DNA from: Melastoma dodecandrum
Lineage: Eukaryota > Streptophyta > Magnoliopsida > Myrtales > Melastomataceae
NCBI GenBank assembly: GCA_029817715.1
Contig: JARUPY010000606.1
Span: 6,386,001-6,450,000 of the forward strand
Reading direction: 5' to 3'
DNA length: 64,000 bases
The notes beneath the pieces were generated by a model. The model was not told where the DNA came from. It saw only the letters and a program-made list of their open reading frames with translations, and ran no database searches. How positions within the stretch are numbered: position 1 is the stretch's first letter; every line of letters starts with the position of its first letter. Position numbers and translations under genes: made by a program. Shown here one piece after another: positions 27,471 to 37,297 of this stretch.

Positions 27471-28972
27471 ATGTATAATAATCCTGGCATGCAACCTGGA
27501 GCACCTAGACCGCCAACCAATCCTCAGCCCAATCCTTTTGGTAATGCGTTCTATGGTGCTGGTTCCGGCCTTATTCGTAGTGGCCTCGGTGCCTATGGAG
27601 AGAAGATCTTTGGGTCTAGTTCTGAGTACGTGAGTAATGTAAGTGGAACTTTTCTTCATTACCATTGTATGACCTGATAAAAGTTCTAGACTTGACTATT
27701 CATTTGATGAATTGCCATTTAAAGTTTAAACCGTGGGCGGCGATTTTTTGTGGAATTTTAATTATTTTGATTGAAACGGATGTACATCGTCTGTGAGCTG
27801 ATCTGTCACTCTGTTGGCTTCTGTGGTATGTGGACACAATTCCTTGAAAGAATCCATCTCGGAAACGAGTTTCAGTGAATGTTTTGTTTTCTCTTCTTGT
27901 GAACAGATTAGCAGGTATTTCTCCGATCCCCAGTACTACTTCCAAGTAAATGACCAATATGTAAGGAACAAGTTGAAAGTGGTATTATTTCCCTTCTTGC
28001 ACAGGGTAAGCCTGATAGAATCCCGATGTCAACTCAGAGTCTCAGACCTTTCATTCAGTTGTGCCGCGCAGTTTGTCAATCCACACTGTTTCTTATGGCT
28101 GTGATCAGGGGCATTGGACACGGATTACTGAGCCTGTTGGTGGAAGGCTCTCTTATAAACCACCAATATATGATATCAATGCACCAGATTTGTACATCCC
28201 GCTCATGGCATTTGGGACATACGTCGTTCTTGCTGGTGTCTTGCTGGGTCTTCAGGGAAAGTAAGTTGACAGCAATTCAATGGTATCTCTCAAGTTACAG
28301 CCTTTGGGAATTTATGTTTTTATGGATCTGTGACAAAATGCTTTATTTTCTTGATTTGCTTTTGTCTTCTGCAATCATGCTGCCATCGCAAGCAGTTACA
28401 AATACATCTCGAATGCTGGATGATTGGCTGAGATATTGCTCTTAACTGCAACCTGATTGTGGGCATTTTTAGATCGGAATCCTGGATATTTTCATCTCCT
28501 TCCTCCATACAGTTGCATTAATTTCTTAATCTGAGAAGAGGACCCGTGTTACTCATGTGTATTTTTCTCACAACTAATATTCCAGGTTTCGTCCTGAAGC
28601 CTTAAATTGGCTCTTTGTCAAGGGAATGTTTGGATGGTTCATGCAAGTGTCTCTACTTAAAGTAACATTGTTATACCTTGGTAGTGGTGAGGCGCCCTTA
28701 ATGGATATCGTGGCATATGCCGGCTACACGTTCGCAGGGCTGTCTTTGGTTGTCCTCGGGAAAATTGCGATGAAGTATGCATACTTTGTTTTACTTCCTT
28801 GGACATGCTTGTGCACGGGAATCTTCCTGGTGAAACGATGAAGAGGGTTCTGTTCGCGGAGGTGAGGACTTATGACTCGAGCAGGCACCATTACCTGCTA
28901 CTCTTCATCGCTCTCGCGCAGTTTCCTCTCTTCATGTGGTTGGGCAACATTAGCGTCAACTGGCTGTTTTAA
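27471..28972 (+). CDS. YIF1-like Golgi membrane protein with an apparent 1-nt frameshift near the 3' end
   Basis: Exons 27471-27638, 27907-28005, 28109-28260 and 28586 onward join in frame. The protein starts [20 protein letters not shown] and contains [40 protein letters not shown] and [18 protein letters not shown]. This is the YIF1/HRF1 family, Yip1-partner proteins acting in ER-Golgi vesicle traffic. The frame stops at 28839-28841 after 224 residues (FLVKR*). The expected remainder ([20 protein letters not shown] ... [11 protein letters not shown] at 28970-28972) is fully present in the next frame. The break is at an A run at 28833-28835, where the family has Lys-Thr-Met-Lys: one A seems missing. 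This is either a real loss of the last membrane segments or a homopolymer error. Confidence 0.85.
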
Positions 28973-29418
28973 AGCAGCTTCTCACCCTTTGCTGCATTGG
29001 GAGCCGATTGCGGAATACTCAGATGGTTACATGGGCTCAATGGATATGTCTAGAAGAAGTATAGCCATGGGCGACTTAATAGTTTTCCCGTTAAAAAATG
29101 ACAGCTCGTGCACAGAAATTCATCGTCATTCTTCTGAACGATTGTCTTTGTTGATTTTGGTCGATGATCATGGTCGAATTAGAATAGTTCGCTATTTGTC
29201 CGCTATTTGGGAGGTTGGAGAGAACTCATCGTCCCGGAGGAAAAGTTTTCTGCTTCTTTTGTGACATGTTCAGTTTGGCAGTTCATGAAGTTGATTAAAA
29301 GCAGTAAGAAAATTGCATGTATCAAGCAGCGTTCACGAGCAAAATCAAATGAAAGCGGCCTAAATCTGTTTATTCAGGATATGTGTCGTCCATGCCTGCT
29401 TCAAAGGAACCGCGATGA
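28973..29418. other. YIF1-like 3' UTR and spacer
   Basis: Non-coding, between convergent YIF1-like and O-methyltransferase sequences. The last 60 bases resemble the equivalent position after the 25.4 kb O-methyltransferase copy (ctaaatctgtttatt motif in both), as expected from a tandem duplication. Confidence 0.45.
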
Positions 29419-29585
29419 TCACATCTTCTCAAACTCGATCACCCAGGAGTAGTACGCACGCCACACGACCTTTGGGGGATGGAACCCGGCTTGTGCCGCG
29501 ATTGCCTCAAACTCCTTCATTGATCGGTCTCTCCCTTTCCCTGGGGCCACATTAAGCATGATCATGTCCGGGAGGAAGGAGTTCC
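29419..29585 (-). pseudogene. 3' fragment of the O-methyltransferase gene split by a retrotransposon
   Basis: This encodes the last 50-odd residues of a COMT-type enzyme: NSFLPDMIMLNVAPGKGRDR, then KEFEAIAAQAGFHPPKVVWR, then YYSWVIEFEKM and TGA. It continues exactly from the exon piece ending at 36167 once the copia element and one copy of its 5-base target duplication are removed. The family's C-terminal substrate-binding region is intact in this part. Confidence 0.92.
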
Positions 29586-30096
29586 TGTAAGCGAATCTGA
29601 TCGCTAACCCAAGATCACCGTATCGATTTGGGACACCAAAAAAAACGGGGAAAACGGAGGCGTACCTGATTGCGCCATAATCTCCAATACAAAAGCGGAA
29701 GCCAAGATCCGTGAGTACGAACTGCAAGAACAATCAAGAAAGTGCCCTAGGTCTTCCCCTCCCTCCTGACGAGACGGCCGATGGAACTATCTGATTAATT
29801 CATCAGTGGGAGAGGGGACCTAGCGCTATTATAAACGTGACAGGCCCTTCCATCACGGGCTTATGTCAACATTAGGCCTACACCGAGTTGCCGTCTAGCC
29901 CACATCATACAATAACCGAGATGTCGCAAAAGTCCATAACAAAGATCACCGAACCTCAATGGACTATCATGCATTGTCCCGTAATCAACATACAACCCGG
30001 TTTTTCAAGATAGACAAAATATAATTAATTATAGCCCAAATGAATTTTATAAACAAAACAAAAGAAAGAAAACAAAGGTTCAATAAAATTCCAACA
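29586..30096 (-). repeat. 3' LTR of the copia element
   Basis: 511 bp, identical by eye to the other LTR. On the element's sense strand it starts TGTTGGAATTTTATTGAACC and ends TTACA. Confidence 0.95.
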
Positions 30097-30112
30097 TTCT
30101 CCCACTGGGCTA
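30097..30112 (-). other. Polypurine tract of the copia element
   Basis: The sense strand reads AGCCCAGTGGGAGAA directly before the 3' LTR. This is the expected position and base composition for the plus-strand primer. Confidence 0.75.
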
Positions 30113-30797
30113 TGATTAATTTCAAAAGTTCAAAACCTTTAGTTTTAAAACGACTCTCGGGCTGTACACAGATATGGCCATATCATAGAAAACGATATAC
30201 GGGACAACATCTCAAAACAACCTCGGCCATCAAAAGTCGCTAACACCGAACCATGGCCGTCGTCACATCATTTACCGACATTAGACAACCATGATCACAA
30301 GCATCCACAACTCTAACGCCAATAGGTCAATGTGGCGGTGTAGCCGAAAATAACATCCCTCAATGGTGATCATAATGATGTTATTTCCGGTCGGTCCTAT
30401 AAATTTTCCTGTAACCTTTATACTTCATCGAAGTCAGGAAAATCCCTCTGTAACCTTTATATTTCACTGAAGTCAGAGAAAAACTTCTGTAACCTGCATA
30501 CTTCAGCGAAATCAGAGTACCCATCCGTAACCTTAATGCTTCAGAGAAGCCGGATGAAATAAACTGGCACTAATGCCACCATATGTCTCAAAAATAAAAC
30601 TCGCGAGAACCTCAATGGTATCATCAGAGACATGCTAATTTGACAAAACCGTCATGCTCAAGATAAACACCAGATCTTGAGACTTTCAAACATGTGCACA
30701 TGTAACATTCAACAAAATGAATAACAGATGATCATCATATAACATTAAAACCATCAAATGTCTCAAGTCATACATCAACATCCAACACAAACTCCCA
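30113..30797 (-). other. Non-coding 3' internal region of the copia element, with hairpin array
   Basis: About 690 bases between the polyprotein stop and the polypurine tract. No open frame of note. It holds a four-unit tandem hairpin array at 30404-30556 (listed separately). Confidence 0.7.
30404..30556. repeat. Four tandem hairpin units with compensatory stem changes (element 3' region)
   Basis: Units of about 37-42 bp share the core TAACCTTnATnCTTCA...GAAG. Each is closed by an outer stem that differs between units but still pairs: TTTTCCTG/CAGGAAAA (30404-30411/30435-30442), CTCTG/CAGAG (30446-30450/30474-30478), TTCTG/CAGAG with one G-U (30485-30489/30513-30517), CATCCG/CGGATG (30522-30527/30551-30556). 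The inner stem changes too: ACTTC/GAAGT in unit 1 and GCTTC/GAAGC in unit 4. Confidence 0.85.
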
Positions 30798-33700
30798 CTA
30801 ACCAAGTACATCAAAAGACTCTACCACCCCCATACTGGTAACATGAACCTGAAAAACACCAGGTGGTAATCCCTTGGTTAACGGGTCTGCAATCATCGCG
30901 TCAGTGCGGATGTGCTCAATCTCAACATCCCCTTTCTTTACATGATCCCTGACAGCGAGATATTTGATCTCTATATGTTTCGAACCACTCGAACTCTTAT
31001 TGTTCTTCGAGAACATCACAGCTGCGCTGTTATCACAAAATATCCTAAGTGGCCTACATATAGAATCAACAACTACAAGCCCCAATATAAAGTTTCTTAG
31101 CCAAATAGCATGTGTCACTGCCCCATAACATGCCACAAACTCTGCCTGCATAGTGGATGAAGCTGTCAGAGTTTGCTTCACACTTTTCCAAGAAACTGCC
31201 CCACCGGCCATCATGAATATGTATCCTGAAGTAGATTTCCTATCATCTGGGCATGTCCCAAAGTCAGAATCAGTATAACCCACTACTTCAAGACTATCTG
31301 AGCGCCTGTACACAAGCATATAATCACGTGTCCCCTTTAGATACCTCATAACTTTCTTGGCAGCCATCCAGTGAGGATTAGACTGATATCTCCCAAGAAC
31401 ACTCACTGCAAATGCAATGTCCGGCCTAGTGCAAACCTGAGCATACATCAAACTCCCAACAGCACTAGCATAAGGTATACTCACCATCGACTTCTTTTCA
31501 AAGTCATTTTTAGGACACTGATTTTTACTGAATTTGTCCCCTTTTTGTACAGGTGCAACACTGGGTTTACAACCCTCCATCTCAAAACGTTTCAATACTC
31601 TATCAATATATGCCCTTTGAGAGAGTCCCAATAGCCCACGAGATCTATCTCGACGTATATCTATGCCAAGAACAAAAGATGCCTCCCCAAGGTCTTTCAT
31701 ATCAAAAGACTTTGTCAACATTATTTTGGTTTCACAGAGCAACCCAACATCACTACTAGCAAGGAGGATATCATCAACATACAAGACCAGAAAAATATAC
31801 TTACTCCCACTGGTCTTTAGGTAGATGCAATGATCTACTTTATTTTCAACAAATCCAAAAGAAGTCACTACTTCATCAAATTTTAAGTACCACTGACGAG
31901 ATGCCTGTTTCAGACCATAGATAGACTTCTTAAGCTTACAAACCATGTTCTCCTTACCAATTTCCTCAAATCCCTCAGGTTGTTCCATATATACATCTTC
32001 TTCAAGACTACCGTTTAGAAAAGCAGTCTTAACATCCATCTGATGCAGTTCAAGATCAAAATGTGCAACCAAAGCCATGATAATACGAAAGCCATCCTTA
32101 GAGGAGACGGGAGAAAAGGTCTCGGTATAATCAATACCTGGTTGTTGTGTAAACCCTTTCGCCACTAACCTTGCCTTATAGCGATCCACCTTTCCATTGG
32201 CATCCCTCTTAGTTTTGAACACCCATTTACACCCAACTGGTCGATGACCATCGGGTAAATTCACAAGCTCCCACACATCATTCTGTGACATCGAAGTCAT
32301 TTCTTCTCGCATAGCATTAAGCCACATACTACTATGGGGAACAGAAACAGCCTCCCGATAGCTCAAAGGATCTGTCAGACTAACATCAGATTCACCAAGA
32401 TAAACTATATAATCATCACTGATAGCAGGTCGTCTTTGTCTAACAGACCTCCTGACAGGAGCCTCTTGAGAAGAAGACTCAGGTAACCCACTCTCAGGCT
32501 GTGTGAAAAAATCATCAACAATGGGCTGTTCAGTAACGTTATTGGGTACAATCGGCACGTCACTATGTGGGATTGAAAGAGGAAAGAATACTTTCTCATT
32601 CTGCTCGAAAGTGTCTGAAACATCAACTCCAGTACTAACCTCATCAGCAACATCAAACTCCAAGAACCTTGCATTCATGGAGTCAATTACAGTCCTCCCA
32701 CGACTAGGACAATAGAACCTGTACCCTTTAGACCTATCAGGATATCCAATGAAAAAGCAACGAGAAGTCCTTGACTCGATTTTACTCATATGGGGATTGA
32801 AGATTTTAACCTCAGCAGGACACCCCCACACACGAAGATGATTAAGGCTAGGTTTACGACCAGTCCAAATTTCGAAAGGAGTTTTGGGAACAGATTTTGA
32901 AGTAACACGGTTAAGGATATACAAAGCAGATCTAAGCGCTTCACCCCATAGAAAACAAGGTAGGTTAGACCTACTCATCATGCTTCTCATCATGTCCATA
33001 AGAGTGCGATTCCGCCTTTCGGCCACACCATTTTGTTCGGGCGTATAAGGCATGGTATATTGTGGAACAATTCCACATTCCTGTAAGTACTTAGCAAACG
33101 GTCCCATTTGTTGTCCAGAACCATCATGTCTACCATAGTACTCACCACCACGATCAGACCGTACTACCTTAATCAATTTCTCTAACTGCTTCTCGACTTC
33201 AATCTTAAAGACTTTAAATTTGTCGAAAGCTTCTGACTTCTCTTTAATGAAATAGAGATAGCCATACCGAGAAAAGTCATCTATAAATGTTATAAAATAC
33301 TTGTTTCCACACAAGGTAGTAGGATAAGGTCCAGAGATGTCAGTGTGGATGATTTCTAAAAGCTCTGAGCTACGAGTAGCTCCTTTCTTCTTAGACTTGG
33401 TGAATTTGCCTTTAATGCAATCTACACAAGTTTCTAGATCACTGAAATCAAGAGAAGGTAAAATTTCATTTTTGACTAATCTTTGAATCCTTTCTCTCGA
33501 TATGTGGCCTAAACGTTTATGCCACAACAGACAAGAATTTTCAACGGATAAAGGTCTCTTGGAGGTACTCGACTCAACCGAGAAATTTTGAAAAGGAGTA
33601 GGAGTCAAAAGCAATTGAAATAATCCATTATTTAGAATTCCAGAACCAACAATCTGAGAATTCAAAGACAATCGAACTGAACCTCGTTCAAAAAGAAAAG

Positions 33701-34910
33701 AGTATCCACTAGAGTTCAAAGCTGAAATAGAAATCAAGTTTCTTCTAATAGTGGGAACGTAAAAGACATTTCTCAACATGAGAACATGATTTGACTCTAG
33801 AACAAGACGAACAACTCCTATGGACTCGACTTGGACTTCAACATCATTCCCCACTTTAAGCTTTGACTCCGTTTCACTTGGTTTCCTTATGCTCTTGAAC
33901 CCCTGTAATGTCATAGTAACATGCACAGAAGCTCCACTATCAATCCACCAAGAACTAGGTGAGACATCAACTAGATTCGATTCAAAACATACTAGAACAG
34001 AAGAGTTACCTCCAGACTTATTTTGCTCAAGTCGAGCCTTAAGCTTAAAACAATCCTTCTTCATATGTCCTAACTTTTGGCAATAGAAACATTTGATATC
34101 CTTTTTAGAGACAACCTTTGAACCTCCCTCACTCTGATCGTGACCATGCCTCTTAAAGCCCGTATTCTTAGAAGTACCGGGGTGAAAACGCTTAGAGTGC
34201 TTCTTACCCTTTACAAAAGAAGGTCTAGTAGAAGACACAAGAAATGCACTCTCACTCTTCTCCCTCTTAAGTTTCTCCTCCTCCGCCATACACTTACTAA
34301 TGAGATCATTGATAGTCCAACTCTCGTTTTGGGAAATAAAGGCAGTTTTGATCTGAGAGAAATTCGGAGGCAAGGAATTGAGAGCATGAAGAATGATGAA
34401 CTTATCTGGGAGAGGAATCTCAAGGCTTTTTAGTTTGGACTGGAGGGAAATCATTTTCAGAATATAATCTCTCACTCCTCCCACATTGTCATAAGACATA
34501 CTCGTCAGCTTTTTCAACAGGACACTAGATTCAGCCATATCGGGTACAAGGTACCTATCTCCAAGAGCAGTGAGCAACTCCTTAGCAGTGGAAACCTCAG
34601 GTAACCCACTCAACAGATGTTCTGAAATTGATCTCCTCATGGCTAGAAGACTCATATAGTTCGAATGCTCCCATTTGCTAAAGTACTCCCTTTCCATTGG
34701 GGTACTAGCCTCAGTAAGCGGAGCGGGGCGATCCACTCGCAAGGCTAAATCCAGATTTACAAATCCCAGGGCATACAGAAGCTCATCCTTCCACTTATTG
34801 AAATTAGATCCATTTAGGACCTCAACTACGCCAACACCAGTATTGTTTAAGGCAAGAGTAACTGAAACAAGAGGAACAAATACATGAGTGAACATAACAG
34901 CAATAGTCAT
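30798..34910 (-). CDS. Copia gag-pol polyprotein, 1370 aa, intact
   Basis: A single open frame. The N-terminal Gag-like region ([18 protein letters not shown]) is followed by a CCHC zinc knuckle [14 protein letters not shown] (about residue 274). The aspartic protease motif [12 protein letters not shown] lies near residue 325. The integrase zinc-binding region ([11 protein letters not shown] ... CVDCIKG) is near 462, and the integrase core has HTDISGPYP and [15 protein letters not shown] (about 520-630). The reverse transcriptase has [20 protein letters not shown] and the catalytic YVDDILLAS (about 1045). The RNase H has [20 protein letters not shown] (about 1216). Every catalytic signature seen is intact, so the copy may be autonomous. 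The N-terminal 20 residues are unusually hydrophobic for a Gag, and the next Met could be the true start. Confidence 0.95.
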   Translation of the reverse strand: MTIAVMFTHVFVPLVSVTLALNNTGVGVVEVLNGSNFNKWKDELLYALGFVNLDLALRVDRPAPLTEASTPMEREYFSKWEHSNYMSLLAMRRSISEHLLSGLPEVSTAKELLTALGDRYLVPDMAESSVLLKKLTSMSYDNVGGVRDYILKMISLQSKLKSLEIPLPDKFIILHALNSLPPNFSQIKTAFISQNESWTINDLISKCMAEEEKLKREKSESAFLVSSTRPSFVKGKKHSKRFHPGTSKNTGFKRHGHDQSEGGSKVVSKKDIKCFYCQKLGHMKKDCFKLKARLEQNKSGGNSSVLVCFESNLVDVSPSSWWIDSGASVHVTMTLQGFKSIRKPSETESKLKVGNDVEVQVESIGVVRLVLESNHVLMLRNVFYVPTIRRNLISISALNSSGYSFLFERGSVRLSLNSQIVGSGILNNGLFQLLLTPTPFQNFSVESSTSKRPLSVENSCLLWHKRLGHISRERIQRLVKNEILPSLDFSDLETCVDCIKGKFTKSKKKGATRSSELLEIIHTDISGPYPTTLCGNKYFITFIDDFSRYGYLYFIKEKSEAFDKFKVFKIEVEKQLEKLIKVVRSDRGGEYYGRHDGSGQQMGPFAKYLQECGIVPQYTMPYTPEQNGVAERRNRTLMDMMRSMMSRSNLPCFLWGEALRSALYILNRVTSKSVPKTPFEIWTGRKPSLNHLRVWGCPAEVKIFNPHMSKIESRTSRCFFIGYPDRSKGYRFYCPSRGRTVIDSMNARFLEFDVADEVSTGVDVSDTFEQNEKVFFPLSIPHSDVPIVPNNVTEQPIVDDFFTQPESGLPESSSQEAPVRRSVRQRRPAISDDYIVYLGESDVSLTDPLSYREAVSVPHSSMWLNAMREEMTSMSQNDVWELVNLPDGHRPVGCKWVFKTKRDANGKVDRYKARLVAKGFTQQPGIDYTETFSPVSSKDGFRIIMALVAHFDLELHQMDVKTAFLNGSLEEDVYMEQPEGFEEIGKENMVCKLKKSIYGLKQASRQWYLKFDEVVTSFGFVENKVDHCIYLKTSGSKYIFLVLYVDDILLASSDVGLLCETKIMLTKSFDMKDLGEASFVLGIDIRRDRSRGLLGLSQRAYIDRVLKRFEMEGCKPSVAPVQKGDKFSKNQCPKNDFEKKSMVSIPYASAVGSLMYAQVCTRPDIAFAVSVLGRYQSNPHWMAAKKVMRYLKGTRDYMLVYRRSDSLEVVGYTDSDFGTCPDDRKSTSGYIFMMAGGAVSWKSVKQTLTASSTMQAEFVACYGAVTHAIWLRNFILGLVVVDSICRPLRIFCDNSAAVMFSKNNKSSSGSKHIEIKYLAVRDHVKKGDVEIEHIRTDAMIADPLTKGLPPGVFQVHVTSMGVVESFDVLG

Positions 34911-35049
34911 TTACATAGACTATCAACCAGAGAGCCTCAAACAACGCCAAATGTAGTAAATCCAACACCTTTGGGCAGAAGGACCCCACACCAGCAAAGT
35001 CAAGACACTCTAGCAACCCTCAACAAGTCCGAGAAAATCCCACCTGTCA

Positions 35050-35279
35050 CTTTGAGTGAGCCGCTTTGGCAGCCAAGCACTCAAAGCACAAATATGAGAT
35101 AACTCACTTGCTGAGGACACGTGCGATTGTAAGAAAACCCGGTTGTCACTCAGGTCGAGTCGCTTTGGCAACCAAACGACCAGAGCACAAATCCAAAAGC
35201 CGCTTACCCTTAATGCACATGCCCGTGAGATGACCCACCTGTCACCGTAAACGAGCCACTTTGGCAGCCAAACGCTTAC
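35050..35279. repeat. Three hairpin units with partly compensatory stems (element leader)
   Basis: Units spaced about 98 bp share a preceding TGTCAC, a core with TTTGGCArCCAA and a following AGCACAAAT. The outer stems differ but pair: CTTTGAGTG/CACTCAAAG (35050-35058/35078-35086, perfect), CTCAGGTCG/CGACCAGAG (35149-35157/35177-35185, one mismatch), GTAAACG/CGCTTAC (35247-35253/35273-35279, one mismatch). Each encloses a small TTGG/CCAA hairpin. Confidence 0.83.
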
Positions 35280-35360
35280 AGCACAAATGTGAAAACACCC
35301 ACAAGTTCACTCACAAAGATCACATGTTCCCTTAGTTACATATGTATGCTCAATAATAAA

Positions 35361-35381
35361 TTTTTTTTTTTTTTTTTTTTT
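35361..35381. repeat. T21 homopolymer in the copia leader
   Basis: Twenty-one T on the plus strand (A on the element's sense strand), between the palindromic tandem repeat and the hairpin units. Confidence 0.9.
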
Positions 35382-35389
35382 ATGGACTT

Positions 35390-35505
35390 CCGCAGCTGCG
35401 GCGCGCGGTAACAGAATGTTCCGCAGCTGCGGAAAAATCCGCCGCAGCTGCGGCGCGCGGTAACAGAATGTTCCGCAGCTGCGGAAAAATCCGCCGCAGC
35501 TGCGG
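35390..35505. repeat. 52-bp tandem repeat built on the palindrome CCGCAGCTGCGG
   Basis: The 12-bp perfect palindrome CCGCAGCTGCGG occurs five times, starting at 35390, 35421, 35442, 35473 and 35494. The larger unit repeats every 52 bp (two full copies plus a partial third) with no visible difference between copies. Confidence 0.93.
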
Positions 35506-35641
35506 AAGGACGTCTGTTCGTCTTCCTCTAAACCTAATTTCGCGAAAACCGATCATAATCACCATAATCGATCCCAAATCGCGAAATCTTTTCAAAAATA
35601 CATAATCAAACATCGTGCGGATCCCAAATCGACAAACGGTC

Positions 35642-35653
35642 GCTCTGATACCA
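35642..35653 (-). other. Primer-binding site (initiator tRNA-Met)
   Basis: The sense strand reads TGGTATCAGAGC, two bases after the 5' LTR end. This is the standard plant copia site complementary to the 3' end of initiator tRNA-Met. Confidence 0.95.
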
Positions 35654-35655
35654 CA

Positions 35656-36166
35656 TGTAAGCGAATCTGATCGCTAACCCAAGATCACCGTATCGATTTG
35701 GGACACCAAAAAAAACGGGGAAAACGGAGGCGTACCTGATTGCGCCATAATCTCCAATACAAAAGCGGAAGCCAAGATCCGTGAGTACGAACTGCAAGAA
35801 CAATCAAGAAAGTGCCCTAGGTCTTCCCCTCCCTCCTGACGAGACGGCCGATGGAACTATCTGATTAATTCATCAGTGGGAGAGGGGACCTAGCGCTATT
35901 ATAAACGTGACAGGCCCTTCCATCACGGGCTTATGTCAACATTAGGCCTACACCGAGTTGCCGTCTAGCCCACATCATACAATAACCGAGATGTCGCAAA
36001 AGTCCATAACAAAGATCACCGAACCTCAATGGACTATCATGCATTGTCCCGTAATCAACATACAACCCGGTTTTTCAAGATAGACAAAATATAATTAATT
36101 ATAGCCCAAATGAATTTTATAAACAAAACAAAAGAAAGAAAACAAAGGTTCAATAAAATTCCAACA
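35656..36166 (-). repeat. 5' LTR of the copia element
   Basis: 511 bp, identical to 29586-30096. Followed on the plus strand by the target duplication GTTCC. Confidence 0.95.
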
Positions 36167-37258
36167 GTTCCTTGCAACGATGTCAGAGTTGGGCTGTTCA
36201 GGGACGACAGCGTCCACGATCAACACCTTCCCGTGCTCTGGCAGCGCATCCCAGCAGTTCTTCATAAGCTTAACGCAGTTCGCGTCGTCCTCCGCGTGAA
36301 CTATCCACTGAGAAAACCAATAAATAATCAATGAAAATTAATATTTACACAACCAGTAAAATGAATTCTGTGAAAATTCCGCACTTCCTAACCTTCATGA
36401 AGATGGCGTCTGCCTTCGGGATGCTCTCGAACATGTTTCCGCTCACATGCTTGATCCTCGGGGTGTGCCGGGGCATTCTTAATGACATGGGGGAGGTCGT
36501 AGTTGATGCCCTTAATATTGGGGTGCTTTTCAAGAATAATCTGCAGGGTTGAGCCGACGCCCCCGCCGACATCGACCAGGGTATTGATGTCTAGGAAGCC
36601 AGGGTATCCGTCGACAAGTTTCCTTATGATAATGGATGTCGGGCCTCGCATGGCGCTGTTAAAGACTTCACCAAACTTGGTGTCCTTGTCATGGGACTCG
36701 AAGAGGGTCATCCCGTTTGCGCGGTTGAACGGGATCCCTCCTTCCAAGATCACGTCCTTCAAGTGGCTCCTAAAAATTTTTAAGAGAAAATGGAAGGTTA
36801 AAATCTATGCGAATATGCGGGTCATGTGGCAAGCCGCGACTATGAAACCGGTGAGTGTTCCCTAACCAGCCGTCGACGACCCTCTTGTGTTGCAAGTAAA
36901 GGAGGAGCGGCGAAATGGAGCCAGTGTCTCTCCTCAAGAAGAACTTCCCTTTGGGCCCCAATCCGTATAGGGTCTTAAAGGTCCCGTCCTCTTCATGCAG
37001 GGAGCAGGACAAAATGGAGTAGCTGGCGAGGAGGCGGAACATGCGGTCGAGCAAGGCAGGGGCGTCGGGGTTTCTGCTCGAGATACGGGAGGCAACCTCG
37101 GAGGGAGAGAGAGGTGACGCGGCGACGGCATCAATGATGCCGAGCTCAATGATGGTCTTGGTGACGAAGGGGAGGGCGGAGATGGAGGCTATCTCCATGG
37201 CGAAGAGGAAGTCGTCGTCCTCGGCAGGGGTGGTGATCTGAACCTCTTGGACACTCAT
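36167..37258 (-). pseudogene. 5' part of the O-methyltransferase (COMT-like) gene, interrupted by the copia element
   Basis: Exon 1 (36867-37258) starts MSVQEVQITTPAEDDDFLFA and covers the dimerisation domain. An in-frame ATG at 37297 would add 13 residues, but MSVQ suits the family better. Exon 2 (36393-36769) holds HLKDVILEGGIPFNRANGMT, the SAM-binding motif LVDVGGGVGST, and DLPHVIKNAPAHP. There an extra base (GAGG before ATCAAG, about 36470) shifts the frame. The continuation IKHVSGNMFESIPKADAIFM is in the next frame. Exon 3 begins at 36307 (WIVHAEDDANCVKLMKNCWD) and is cut at 36167 by the retrotransposon. The family methylates phenolics with SAM. In the sister families the catalytic His sits in the HDW motif; here the place reads WIVHAED, so His and Asp are present but Trp is not. 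Confidence 0.92.
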
Positions 37259-37297
37259 CTTGTGATTCAAAGAAGAGGGAAGGGGTGATGAAATCAT

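Larger units (their letters stand above)
34911..35641 (-). other. 5' leader of the copia element with structured repeats
   Basis: About 730 bases lie between the primer-binding site and gag-pol. They contain, in element sense order, a short open frame (35380-35613, MFDYVFLKRF...), a GC-rich palindromic tandem repeat (35390-35505), an A21 tract (35361-35381 as T on the plus strand) and three long hairpin units (35050-35279). The short frame is largely made of the palindromic repeat and is not called as a gene. Confidence 0.7.
29586..36166 (-). mobile_element. Complete Ty1/copia LTR retrotransposon (6581 bp)
   Basis: Two 511-bp LTRs (29586-30096 and 35656-36166) begin TG and end CA. They read identically base for base and are flanked by the 5-bp target duplication GTTCC (29581-29585 and 36167-36171). 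The element is on the minus strand. A primer-binding site for initiator tRNA-Met lies next to the right (5') LTR, and a purine-rich tract next to the left (3') LTR. One uninterrupted polyprotein frame lies between. The domain order protease-integrase-RT-RNase H places it in Ty1/copia. Intact coding capacity and identical LTRs mean a very recent insertion. It interrupts the last exon of an O-methyltransferase gene. Confidence 0.97.

Noticed and set aside
27471..28972. A fifth exon in the YIF1-like gene to explain the frame change
   Set aside because: No GT-AG pair fits between FLVK and MKRVLF; the two frames abut within a few bases, so an indel is the simpler explanation.
30404..30556. CRISPR-like array in the copia 3' region
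   Set aside because: The units are diverged hairpins without unique spacers, inside a plant retrotransposon; the CRISPR reading does not apply.
35380..35613. 77-residue open frame in the copia leader as an extra gene
   Set aside because: Most of it is translated palindromic tandem repeat (RRIFPQLRNILLPRAAAAADF...) and there is no family resemblance; treated as chance.
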